Made by a program: the position numbers and the translations under genes. This document shows, piece by piece, positions 19,408 to 28,182 of a stretch of 64,000 nucleotides of DNA (its first letter is position 1; each line of letters begins with the position of its first letter). Source of the DNA: DATMNR01 sp963702765 (GTDB lineage Bacteria; Chloroflexota; Ktedonobacteria; Ktedonobacterales; Ktedonobacteraceae); NCBI GenBank assembly GCA_963702765.1, contig CAVPEB010000040.1, positions 12,088 through 76,087 on the forward strand, given 5' to 3'. Under the pieces are notes generated by a model. It made no database searches. It saw nothing but the letters and a program-made list of their open reading frames with translations, and was not told the DNA's origin.

Positions 19408-19754
19408 CTGAAAACGATGAAGTATAACGTTGAGGTAGCGTAATCGCTCCTCTCTCAGGCGCTTTTCATCAAGCACCTGGTGTGTTCTTGTCCCTACTAC
19501 TTTGTCAAGCTTAATTCGACTATGGGACATGTAGGGACACCCCTTCGTGTCCGGTCTTCGCCGATATCCGGCCTTCGCCGTTGGCAAGACGGAGTACCAG
19601 CGGGTGTTCGGTCCATTATTCTACATGAAGCTTGACGAACTACTACAGCCTGAATACCCTTGAATTGTGATCTATGACCTATACAACCGCATCAATATTG
19701 GGTACTATAGACTAAGGGAGATCCCAGATCACTTATCGTAAGGGCTAGTTCAAC
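19408..19754. other. Intergenic with a possible ~153-bp MITE-like element (19494-19646)
   Basis: Imperfect terminal inverted repeats CTACTACTTTGTCAAGCTT (19494-19512) and its partial complement (19628-19646), 15 of 19 matching. Inside are a hairpin around GGGACACCCCTTCGTGTCC and two copies of a short CTTCGCCG motif. No target duplication was found. The rest should hold the kinase promoter. Confidence 0.4.
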
Positions 19755-21310
19755 ATGAGAGACAGTAGCGACCTCGTTGGGAAAACACTGGGAACGTGTA
19801 CGCTTGAAAAGCTCATAGGACAGGGCGGTATGGGAGCGGTCTACCTCGCTCAGCAAGCAAGGCCTGCACGCTATGTCGCTGTCAAGGTCCTGCTTCCCAA
19901 CGTTTCTAAAAATAGCAAAGAATATGAAGCGTTCCTCGTCCGTTTCCGGCGTGAAGCCGACGTCATTGCCAGGCTTGAACATATCAACATCATGCCCATC
20001 TATGAATATGGCGAACAAGATGGGCTTGCATTTTTGGTGATGCCTTATCTGGCAGGAGGCAGTTTGCGCGACCTGTTAGCGCATAGAGGCTCCATTTCTC
20101 TCCTGGAAACTGCTACCTACCTCGACCAGATTTGCTCGGCGCTCGCCTATGCCCACGCCCATGGCGTCATTCATCGGGACATCAAACCAAATAACCTCCT
20201 GATCCACAATGATGGGCGACTTGTCCTGGCGGATTTTGGCATTGCCCGCATCATGCAAGATACTGGTAAGGCGGTCGACTCAACTCTGACCAGCCCGAGC
20301 ATATTTATGGGTACTCCCAATTATATGGCGCCAGAGATGGCACGGGGAGGCACCATCGATCATCGCGTTGACATCTATGAATCTGGCATTGTTCTTTTTC
20401 ACATGCTTAGCGGACGTGTCCCTTTCACCGGGGATTCTCCTTTGGTGCTTGCCATGAAGCATCTGCAAGAACCACTCCCTCGAGTGCATGACATGAACCC
20501 TTCAATCCCACCGGCTGTCGATACTGTCATACAAAAAGCCACCGCCAAAAGACCCGAAGATCGCTTCATGTCCGCTCTCGATTTAGCAAGCGCCTTTCGC
20601 TCCGCTATCACCACGCCCCATGCTCCACAAATCTATACGGCGCCACCTCGCCAGTACGAAATACATACTACACCAGAGCCGCCTGTTTTAGAGCAGGCAA
20701 GGTACGCCAATCCAACTATCGGAGCCGAAGCAGCTTCTCAAAACTATCCTGTCACTCCTCAAACCATCCAGCACAATACCCCAAAGCGTACATTTCAAAC
20801 ATGGCTGATGTTGATTGTTTTATTTCTTGTGCTTGCTCTTATTACTGGTGGGATATTTGTCATCAAAGGAACATTGGCAACACAGCAACCTCCTGCGACT
20901 CCAACCCCTATTGCAGCTTCGACTCACGGACTCCAACTTCAACCCCTACTGCAACTGCAACTCCTACCCCTTCTCAGCAAGCCACAATAGTGGTTCAGCA
21001 CTACTACGATGACATCAACAATCGGGACTACCAGGCTGCCTACAGTCTCCTGGGAAGCCAGTTCCAAAGTTCACATCCTTATACTCAATTCTCCAGCGGA
21101 TATGCAAACACTGAGCACGACAGCCTCACAGCCGGTACTGTAGCTGCTCTTTCAGACGGTACCTTCAATGTACCCGCCATCGTCGTTGCAACTGAAGACA
21201 ACGTTCCGGGACCGGGTACACACCAGAGCACGTATCAGGGGTATTACATTGTCGGACAGGAGAACGGCACTTTCAAGATTTTAAGCGCAAATTTCTCGAA
21301 AGTGGCATAA
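19755..21310 (+). pseudogene. Membrane Ser/Thr protein kinase, frameshift in the linker
   Basis: The N-terminal kinase is complete: glycine loop GQGGMGAVYL, Lys in VAVKVL, HRDIKPNN, DFG in LADFGIARI, and GTPNYMAPE. A TM helix follows (TWLMLIVLFLVLALITGGIF, about residues 350-370). In the Pro/Thr linker the frame slips: reading straight on gives a 411-residue product ending LLPLLSKPQ at 20990. A one-base loss near 20923-20926 hides TPTSTPTATATPTPSQQA and a 105-residue outer domain (VVQHYYDDINNRDYQAAYSL to NFSKVA) that looks like an NTF2-like sensor fold. The kinase domain would still be made, anchored but lacking its sensor. The linker has a simple repeated code, so slippage or sequencing error is easy there. 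Confidence 0.8.
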
Positions 21311-21656
21311 CAATAGAAGTTCACGAAGATGGTAACACAAGCAAGCGCTCAGGATGACACCGAGTGACTAATTCGTCTCACTCCTACCTGTATCGGATCA
21401 ATTCGACCCTCCAATGGATATGACTACTCAACAGAAACCTCAGTGGTGCATCCGGCAAAAGCGTTCCAAGCTTGTTCGTCCCAAGATTAATAAACAAGCT
21501 CACTAAGCAATGTAACTAGGGAACTGAACTTGTCGGATGCACCTCTTAGAACATTGATACTCTTGCAAGATCAGGTTGTCTCTGTAACTTTTTTATTTCA
21601 CTCCATCTCTGCCTCAGCTCTCCAATGGAGCGTACATCCTGAAAAACATCGGGGTA
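21311..21656. other. Intergenic with a possible 99-bp inverted-repeat element (21445-21543)
   Basis: Ends GGTGCATCCGGCAA (21445-21458) and TTGTCGGATGCACC (21530-21543) are 14-bp inverted repeats with one G-T pair. This resembles a MITE or a deleted IS; no target duplication seen. The rest shows nothing. Confidence 0.4.
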
Positions 21657-22313
21657 TCAGTGACTGAGTGGTGTGAGCTGTATCTGCTTCGCAAGCCCGT
21701 AGGCGGTCGGGAGATCACTGTCGCTCTCGACAAAGACACGACCGATAACGAGCACCGAATTGTTCGGCGAAGCAATCTGTGTCATTCCCTGCGACACGGT
21801 TCCTTTCCAGCCCGGCCCGCTCATGAGGTAATCGCCAGCCTCGGTTCCCGTGGTGCGTTTGCCGACGTAGGCAAAATTAGTGCCGTCCGACGGATCAGTG
21901 AACTGCACGCTGTAGTACCGGCCCGCCATGTCCGGCACGTGCAAAACCTGCGGCCCTTTGGAGAGGTCGAGCAAGCCGCCGACGTAGAGCACGTCGTCGG
22001 TCCCGGTTGCTAATAAGCTGGAGTTTGACGCCGAGGGCGAAGAGAGAGTGGGCACCGCGTACAGCGTATTGATGGGGATTGGGTCTCCGCCGAGCCCATG
22101 CTGAACGACCGCTCGTTTGTAGGCACTGTACGTGATAAGCGGCCAAAAATACAGGAAAACGCACGTGCCGAGTCCCCAGACGATGACTGCCACGACGATG
22201 AACAAAATGAGCAGGCCCCCTCCCATCGAGAAATACCTGTAGACGACCCATGCGAGGACGGCCAGGATGGCGAACGTAATGGGATATTTGTATTTCAGAA
22301 TCAACCTGTTCAT
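21657..22313 (-). CDS. DUF1254 domain membrane protein
   Basis: A 218-residue protein with two N-terminal membrane helices (about 9-26 and 29-56) and an outer beta domain. DUF1254 features: NTLYAVPTLSSPSA, DDVLYVGGLLDLSKGPQVLHVPDMAGRYYSVQFTDP, NFAYVGKRTTGTEAGDYLMSGPGWKG. It begins one base after the stop of the DUF1214 gene (ATGAGATG junction), so the two are translationally coupled. Full-length proteins elsewhere often fuse DUF1254 and DUF1214 in one soluble chain; here each half carries its own membrane anchor. Function unknown; the pair probably sits on the cell surface. Confidence 0.8.
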   Translation of the reverse strand: MNRLILKYKYPITFAILAVLAWVVYRYFSMGGGLLILFIVVAVIVWGLGTCVFLYFWPLITYSAYKRAVVQHGLGGDPIPINTLYAVPTLSSPSASNSSLLATGTDDVLYVGGLLDLSKGPQVLHVPDMAGRYYSVQFTDPSDGTNFAYVGKRTTGTEAGDYLMSGPGWKGTVSQGMTQIASPNNSVLVIGRVFVESDSDLPTAYGLAKQIQLTPLSH

Positions 22314-22314
22314 C

Positions 22315-22917
22315 TCATGGCACTTTCATGACTGGCGGCACGTGGTACTCGCCGTCCAGGACCGCACGGCCGGGCAGATACGCGCGCAGCATCAGCTTGA
22401 AGTAGCCTGCCGGTGCCGGCAGCCAGTTGGACTCGTGCCCAGCGGGAGCCGTGCGCTGCAGATAAATGTCGATGGAGCCATCGGCGTTCGGCACGAGGCC
22501 GGAGCGAGAGCCGACGCTGGAGCGATCGATGGGGTTGCTCACCATGTACCCGACCACATCGGTCATGGTCAGCGACCAGAAGGCATCGTTGGGCGGGAGT
22601 TGTCCTTCAGGAAAATGCAGGACGTACTCGTGTTGGCCGGAGAGCCGCCGCCCCGCGCTGTCGACGGTCGTCGTCCAGTACGCAGCCTCTTGCGCCACAT
22701 TGACGGCGGGCAGGTTTCTGGCGCAGGCGGCCCGCAGGAGGATGCCATTGCCGGGCTGGCCGCATTTGAAGGTGGTGCTCCACCCGTTGACGGTCGTTGT
22801 TATGGATTTCATCACCGCGTTCATAATGATATTTGCCGTGAGAAACGCCAGCACACCGCCGACGATGATTCCTTGTATGATGTGTGAGCCGGCGAGCCAG
22901 GTGAGGATAGTTGTCAT
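22315..22917 (-). CDS. DUF1214 domain membrane protein
   Basis: A 200-residue protein with one N-terminal membrane helix (SHIIQGIIVGGVLAFLTANI) and a DUF1214 core: NLPAVNVAQEAAYWTTTVDS, FPEGQLPPNDAFWSLTMTD, NPIDRSSVGSRSGL, GSIDIYLQRTAPAGHESNWL and YFKLMLRAYLP. First gene of a two-gene operon with the DUF1254 partner. The promoter at 22924-22951 places the transcription start at or next to the ATG, so this mRNA may be leaderless. This pair is visibly richer in G+C than neighbouring genes, which may mark a transferred segment. Confidence 0.8.
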   Translation of the reverse strand: MTTILTWLAGSHIIQGIIVGGVLAFLTANIIMNAVMKSITTTVNGWSTTFKCGQPGNGILLRAACARNLPAVNVAQEAAYWTTTVDSAGRRLSGQHEYVLHFPEGQLPPNDAFWSLTMTDVVGYMVSNPIDRSSVGSRSGLVPNADGSIDIYLQRTAPAGHESNWLPAPAGYFKLMLRAYLPGRAVLDGEYHVPPVMKVP

Positions 22918-22923
22918 ACCTTG

Positions 22924-22951
22924 ATTATACCACTATAGCTGTGAACGTCAA
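22924..22951 (-). promoter_or_regulatory. Promoter of the DUF1214/DUF1254 operon, apparently leaderless
   Basis: Minus strand: TTGACG, 16-bp spacer ending TGG, TATAAT (extended -10). Only 6 nt separate the -10 box from ATG 22917, so transcription should start at or within a base or two of the A of the start codon. Confidence 0.65.
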
Positions 22952-23028
22952 GGAAGAGTGAGCCAGGTGCCCCACGTCTCCGCTCTGCTTGAAAGAGACG
23001 TCAAGTCAAGCCAGCGGAGGGAAAAAAG

Positions 23029-23190
23029 GTGTATACAGTGGCACTTCGAGACGAAATTCGCACCTGGGTCTTGATCCAGTGCAAGAGCCAACGAGAGGCG
23101 GCTCGTCACTTTGGGCTCTCATGCAATACCGTAGCCATAATCCTGGCTTTGAGCCAGCGGCCTACGGTACTGGCCGAGATGGGCGGCAGG
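23029..23190 (+). pseudogene. IS21-type transposase N-terminal remnant
   Basis: GTG start with GGAGGG upstream; MYTVALRDEIRTWVLIQCKS followed by QREAARHFGLSCNTVAIIL is the N-terminal helix-turn-helix of IS21 IstA proteins. The similarity fades after about 45 residues although the frame stays open to 23595. No IstB ATPase follows. Confidence 0.5.
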
Positions 23191-23706
23191 CTCGGAGTCT
23201 TGGACCACGTGTCGAGCTCATTCGTCGCGACTCCAGCGCGAGAGCGGCACCTGGCACTGCTTGGGCAAGCTACAGGCGATGGCCGTGACTTGGGCGCACA
23301 CCTGAGGGGGAAAAACGCCTTGGCGCCCCACTGCAGATGGGCGGTATCTGGATACCCCCGATCGAGTTGCTCGACGGCATCGGTTCGGCATCAATGGCCA
23401 ATGGATCGAACCGGCGACGAGCTTCACATCGGGCTTCGGCTACGTGCAGATGGCCCTGCCACAAACAGTACGCAATACAAACTCGGGACGCCAGATATTC
23501 GTCTCTACCTCCTGTGGATCTACAGCCCAGGTGAAGGTGATCACTGGGTTAACGAAAGGAAATTTCGACCGTCTTGTCTCGATGAGCGAGCATGACACCT
23601 CTGTTCTTGGAAGCGAATATGCTCTAGCCGAGCTTCAGGGCTTTACAACGAGCGTATGCTTCTCTCTGTCCGGGACTGGACGAGAGAAGCATACGCTCTG
23701 ATATAG
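23191..23706. other. Intergenic, about 500 bp, decayed mobile DNA
   Basis: Follows the IS21 remnant. Overlapping open frames exist on both strands but none matches a family I know. An inverted pair GAGCGTATGCTTCTCTC / GAGAGAAGCATACGCTC lies at about 23648-23698 and could act as a bidirectional terminator. Confidence 0.35.
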
Positions 23707-24087
23707 CTATGCCATAACATGACTAATAGGAACCCAACCGTGCTTTCCTTGCTGATCATAGCACCAGTACCACCCGCTTTCCTCTTCTTCGATGGTGAGT
23801 TCCTGACCAGCAGTCACCGTAAGTTCTATTGCATTGTAAGCAGCATGAGTACTTCCCGTCTTGCCATCTGCGTTCATCTGGATGAGATTTTGGGAACCCA
23901 GCCGCTTTTTTCTCGCTGATCAGTACACCATACCCAGATCCATTCAGGATTGTTCTCCCATTCACTGGTTCTATCGCTTACGACAAACGTTTCCCCAGTC
24001 TTCAACAGCAATTGGGTCAATGTACTCAGCTTGATAGTTCTTTGCAACCCGGCATTTTCGTTCAGGATCTGTTTGCGGTCTGTTCAT
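23707..24087 (-). pseudogene. Tandem SH3-like domain protein, two frameshifts
   Basis: Joined reading gives about 126 residues. ATG 24087 begins MNRPQTDPERKCRVAKNYQA. An extra base near 24006-24008 shifts to LKTGETFVVSDRTSEWE, then PEWIWVWCTDQREKSGWVPK. Loss of one base in the A-run at 23888-23891 hides the second SH3 unit (YNAIELTVTAGQELTIEEEE, SGWYWCYDQQGKHGWVP). The paired W.WC.D..GK.GWVP blocks define a bacterial double-SH3 protein probably used for protein or ligand binding. Both indels are needed to read it, so it is either decayed or mis-sequenced. Confidence 0.65.
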
Positions 24088-24103
24088 CCTCAATCCAATA
24101 TTC

Positions 24104-24262
24104 CTACTTTCTTTTTCCATCACTTATAGATTGATGAGCTATTTTTTCTTCATCGGTGTAGTAACTATTGAACCCGCATTGGACAATCGGCTTGTCGTCA
24201 ACAACCCCATAGCCTCGTCCCATCATGCTCAAATTCGTCCATCCCATCAGACCTTTAGTCAT
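24104..24262 (-). pseudogene. Short frame, possibly a GNAT fragment
   Basis: A 52-codon frame ending 16 nt before the SH3 gene. GRGYGVVDDKPIVQCGFNSY weakly resembles the central strands of GNAT acetyltransferases (GxGxxVxxDGxxV). There is no good ribosome-binding site. It may be a gene relic or chance. Confidence 0.25.
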
Positions 24263-24512
24263 TCTTCGCTGGCGCTCAAATAGTTCTCGCTACCCCTGTG
24301 TTAACTATTTAACAACAAATCAGGGGCTCGTCACACAGACAAAAACGCAAGGGGACGATACACTCAATATATAGAGAGTCCTTTGTAACAGGCAAGGCGA
24401 GAATCTCAATATATTTTAGATAGTAGAGCCATGAAGAAATTAATAAACAAAACACATAATCAACGCACCATACAAAGCTGCATAAACACGAACACAAAGG
24501 GGTAAAAACTCA

Positions 24513-25502
24513 ATGCAACTTCTAGGAATAGGACTTGGCGTGATCGTTGCGCTCCTGTTGGGATCCGCCGACATACTCGCTACACTCGCTACACGTCGTT
24601 TAAGAACCTTCAAGACCACATTTGTTTCTCAATTAATCGGTCTGCTTGCGCTGCTTGTCTTAGCAATCATCGTCTACTGGCGATGGCACCTTCCTCTCAC
24701 ATTCACATCTTTGGTGCCCAGCGCTCTTATTGGTATCTTTACAGGACTGTGTGCTGCTATAGGTTACCTGCTTTTCTATCGCGCGCTGGAAGTCGGTCCT
24801 GTTTCTATCGTCAGTCCTATAACCGCTACCAGTTCCACCTTCACACTCGTGCTCTCTGTTCTCATCCTGCAAGAACGATTGACGTTTGGGCATATGGGTT
24901 TTGTTATGCTCATCATTCTTGGTCTCATTCTCGCTTCTACTCGCCTGGTTGAACTACGCACGCTATTGAAGCAGCCAGGATACTCATTATGGAGCCAGGG
25001 AGTGCGCTGGGCAATCGTGGCCACACTGGCCTTCGGGGCTATGGACTTCGGAATCGGTGCTTCTGCATCCATAAGTGGCTGGTTTCTGCCAGTACTTTGG
25101 ACGCGCGTTTTCAGCATCTTCTTCCTTTTCCTCGCTTCCCGGTGGAGACGCCAGCAGCGCATCTCTCGCGCTCGGGTGACAGCAAACCTGGTTTCGAGTG
25201 GGAGAACCTTAAGCTTATCGCTCCCAAGTCTGGAAGATATTTCTTACATACGCTCCCCCTTCTCAACACTTGGCCTGGGTATTCTCCTTGCACTCCTTGC
25301 AGGAACGGTAGAGAGCGTAGCCATCCTCACATTTAGCTTTGATACACGTATTGCCACAACAGGCATCACTTCAGCCATTGCTTCCAGTTATGCTCTTGTC
25401 ACCTTGCTATTTGGCTTGATCGTATATCGGGAGCGTCTCGCTAAAAACCAATTGTTTGGTATTGCTGTCTTCATGATTGGTCTAATCCTGCTTGCCGTAT
25501 AG
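24513..25502 (+). CDS. EamA/DMT-superfamily transporter
   Basis: A 329-residue protein with ten predicted membrane helices in two EamA halves. The first ends ALEVGPVSIVSPITATSSTFT / VLSVLILQERLTFG; the second has FDTRIATTGITSAIASSYALV / LLFGLIVYRERLAK; both are the repeat-ending signature (V.P...L.P....L......GE). AAAGGGG lies about 10 nt before the ATG. Members export metabolites or amino acids or import nucleotide sugars; the substrate cannot be inferred. It converges on the CoA-transferase operon. Confidence 0.85.
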   Translation: MQLLGIGLGVIVALLLGSADILATLATRRLRTFKTTFVSQLIGLLALLVLAIIVYWRWHLPLTFTSLVPSALIGIFTGLCAAIGYLLFYRALEVGPVSIVSPITATSSTFTLVLSVLILQERLTFGHMGFVMLIILGLILASTRLVELRTLLKQPGYSLWSQGVRWAIVATLAFGAMDFGIGASASISGWFLPVLWTRVFSIFFLFLASRWRRQQRISRARVTANLVSSGRTLSLSLPSLEDISYIRSPFSTLGLGILLALLAGTVESVAILTFSFDTRIATTGITSAIASSYALVTLLFGLIVYRERLAKNQLFGIAVFMIGLILLAV

Positions 25503-25692
25503 GGCCAGTTGCCAAATTGTCTTCATTTTGGAAGATTACACATCCATATCTCTCTTCCAGGAAGCACAATATGTCAAAAAAGACAGGGATAATCATTCTA
25601 AACACTAGCTGCGCCCAAAAATACTGCTCATTTTGAGCGGTATATGAGCGGTATTTTCGATAAATAAGAAGGCTATTCAATAATAATCGTAC

Positions 25693-27024
25693 TTACCTGA
25701 TCAAATGCAACTCATACGCAGCTCGTTCGAGGCCTTCGCGGAATTGAGGTGCGGCAATTTCGATAAGACTATAGGTGCGTTCGGCCAGGGTTCTTCCATG
25801 TAGAGCAGCCACCCCATACTCCGTCACAACATAATGAACATGCGCGCGCGAGGTTGTTACTGCTGCGCCAATTGCCAGAATCGGAACAATACGCGAAATC
25901 TCGCCATTAATCGGCTCGAGCAGGCCATTAGAAGTATCTGTCTTGCCATCGCCAGGCACTTTCGTTGTTGCGGGCAAAGCGATAATCGGGCGTCCGCGTT
26001 TAGATTGAGCCGCTCCGCGCATGAAATCCATCTGTCCGCCCACTCCACTATACAGGTGCGTTCCAATCAATTCAGCGCAGACCTGTCCCGTTAAATCCAC
26101 CTGAATAGCGCTATTTATGGCAACCATATGATCAAGTTGGCGAATGACCAACGTGTTATTAGTATAGTCCATTGGACGCATCTCAACTGCTGGATTATCA
26201 TCAATGAAGTCCAGCAGTCGACGAGAACCAACCACAAAACTGGCAACGATTTTCTCACGATCGATTGCCTTACGCGCTCCGGTAATCACACCTTTCTCGA
26301 TCAGTTCAAGTATGCCATCTGAGAACATCTCTGAATGTATTCCTAAGTCTCGTCGATCCACTAGAGCGCGGAGTACAGCATCAGGAATAGCGCCGATACC
26401 GAGTTGGAGTGTCGCTCCATCATCGATGAGTCCGGCAACATGGCGGCCAATTTGCAGTTGCGTCTCGCTTGGTTTGCGGCCTTCTACTTCATAAATCGGT
26501 CCATCCCAGTTTACAGCGCACTCGATTTTCGAGATATGCAGGAAGCTATCACCATGCGTTCTAGGCATCTGTGGATTGATGAGAGCAACAATATGCTCAG
26601 CATTATCCACTGCGGCTCGAGTCACATCTACAGAAGAGCCGAGCGAACAATAGCCATGCTCATCAGGAGGCGACACCTGAATGAATGCTACGTCTATAGG
26701 CAGGGCTCCATCACTCGCGAAGAGCATAGGAACATCTGAGAGAAACACTGGTACGTAACTTGCACGCCCAGCATTGACAGCTTCACGGATGTTTTCACCA
26801 ACGAACAGTGCCCGTAATGAGAAGTGGCCTCGCCAGCGTTCGTCCGTATAGGACGTCGAACCATAGGTATGCAAGTGGGTAAGTTCTACATTATGTAGTT
26901 CATCTCCGCGTTCCACCAGCGCCTCAAGTAGCGGGGTCGGAGTTGCGCAGGCGCCTTGCACAAAGACACGATTGCCAGATTCCACAATCTGAACAGCAGT
27001 TTCTTTATCACACCAGATTGTCAT
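25693..27024 (-). CDS. Acetyl-CoA hydrolase/transferase family CoA-transferase
   Basis: A 443-residue cytosolic enzyme of the class I CoA-transferase branch that includes 4-hydroxybutyrate CoA-transferase and acetyl-CoA hydrolase. Seen: GACATPTPLLEALVERG near the N-terminus, LQLGIGAIPDAVLRAL, the catalytic-Glu block IHSEMFSDGILELIE, IYSGVGGQMDFMRGA-type C-terminal motif (here LYSGVGGQMDF) and VTEYGVAALHGRTLAERT. It moves CoA between acyl-CoA and a free carboxylate. Last gene of the aco operon, 35 nt after the LLM gene, so it may recycle acetyl-CoA to acetate (or activate another acid) produced from the dehydrogenase. Confidence 0.85.
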   Translation of the reverse strand: MTIWCDKETAVQIVESGNRVFVQGACATPTPLLEALVERGDELHNVELTHLHTYGSTSYTDERWRGHFSLRALFVGENIREAVNAGRASYVPVFLSDVPMLFASDGALPIDVAFIQVSPPDEHGYCSLGSSVDVTRAAVDNAEHIVALINPQMPRTHGDSFLHISKIECAVNWDGPIYEVEGRKPSETQLQIGRHVAGLIDDGATLQLGIGAIPDAVLRALVDRRDLGIHSEMFSDGILELIEKGVITGARKAIDREKIVASFVVGSRRLLDFIDDNPAVEMRPMDYTNNTLVIRQLDHMVAINSAIQVDLTGQVCAELIGTHLYSGVGGQMDFMRGAAQSKRGRPIIALPATTKVPGDGKTDTSNGLLEPINGEISRIVPILAIGAAVTTSRAHVHYVVTEYGVAALHGRTLAERTYSLIEIAAPQFREGLERAAYELHLIR

Positions 27025-27059
27025 ACAATACTCATCTTTCAGGACGCAACATAATCTAT

Positions 27060-28100
27060 CTATGCTTTCAATGCCTGCATCAGTGCAGCCAGCTTCTCTC
27101 CGGCCTCATCAGGTGTACCATTAGGTATGCCCAGCAAAGGCTCATCCACGCCTGCGGCAACCCACTGATCCAGTTTCTCCACAATCTGTTTTGGTGTTCC
27201 AACGATAGATGTAGCATCGAGAAGCTCTGGCGTAACAGCCCCTACACCACCTTTCATCCCCTGTTTCCATCCCTCCTGAACCGCTTCAACCTCTGCACCA
27301 TATCCATTGCGTGTCAGCATCTGCGCATAATAGACACCCATTTTGCCAATGTAGTAAGCAAGAGGAGCGGCCGCGGCAAAACGCGCTGACTGTATTTCTT
27401 CCTCGCTTGCATTATCGCTGAGAATGACACTTGTGATATAAGGGGCAATCATCGCGCTATGCGGGGGACGACCAGCTTTTCGCGCTCCTTCGTCAAGCTC
27501 TTCTCGCAGTTCTCCCCACTTATTGCCAGGCCAGTACACGGGCAATATACCATCAGAAATTTCGCCCGATTGCACTACGTTTTTTGGCCCCATTGCAGCG
27601 ATATAAATAGGTATTTCAGTTCGTGGAGGTGTAAAACGTAGCTTGAAACCCCGCTCCAGATGGAATATCTCGCCATTGTAGACCAGCTTTTCGCCGCGCA
27701 GGATCATTCTGATTATCTCAACATATTCGCGAGTCCGCTGTACTGGCTTCTGGAAAGGCACACCATGCCAGTGTTCGATCACATTGGCTCCCGATGGACC
27801 TAGACCAAGGAGGATGCGGCCACCAGAACGCTCATCCAACGTAGCAACCGTACTGGCAATCAATGCGGGAGTGCGGGAATAAATATTGGCTATGCCAGCC
27901 CCAATCTTGATGCGTTTGGTTTCGCGTGCTAGATCGGCCATGGAAGTAAAGAGTTCGTAACCCCAGGATTCGCCGAGCCAGATCGAATCATAACCCAGTT
28001 CATCCGCTATCTTGACCTTTTCTACCACCTGGTCCCAGGCAGCAGGGAAATTCGGAGAATCAGCAATAAGTCCGATGCGGTTGCTATATGCTCGTGTCAT
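27060..28100 (-). CDS. LLM-class flavin/F420-dependent oxidoreductase
   Basis: A 346-residue luciferase-like (beta/alpha)8 barrel. Signature pieces: ADELGYDSIWLGESWGYE, IKIGAGIANIYSRTPALIAS, ATLDERSGGRILLGLGPSG, and the C-terminal SIVGTPKQIVEKLDQWVAAG. The class uses F420 or FMN; the GESWG and IANIYSRTP layout resembles F420-dependent N5,N10-methylene-H4MPT-reductase-like members, but cofactor choice is inferred. It lies between acoC (82 nt upstream) and the CoA-transferase (35 nt downstream) and is probably co-transcribed. Confidence 0.8.
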   Translation of the reverse strand: MTRAYSNRIGLIADSPNFPAAWDQVVEKVKIADELGYDSIWLGESWGYELFTSMADLARETKRIKIGAGIANIYSRTPALIASTVATLDERSGGRILLGLGPSGANVIEHWHGVPFQKPVQRTREYVEIIRMILRGEKLVYNGEIFHLERGFKLRFTPPRTEIPIYIAAMGPKNVVQSGEISDGILPVYWPGNKWGELREELDEGARKAGRPPHSAMIAPYITSVILSDNASEEEIQSARFAAAAPLAYYIGKMGVYYAQMLTRNGYGAEVEAVQEGWKQGMKGGVGAVTPELLDATSIVGTPKQIVEKLDQWVAAGVDEPLLGIPNGTPDEAGEKLAALMQALKA

Positions 28101-28182
28101 GCCTCAATCCATCTTTCTGTTCTATATAATGTTATATCATAATGTTATATCGCTGGTTCATTATATACCACAGAAAGTTGTT

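Noticed and set aside
22267..22924. Two long plus-strand frames opposite the DUF1214 gene
   Set aside because: They are the antisense of a recognised protein in a G+C-rich stretch where long chance frames are expected.
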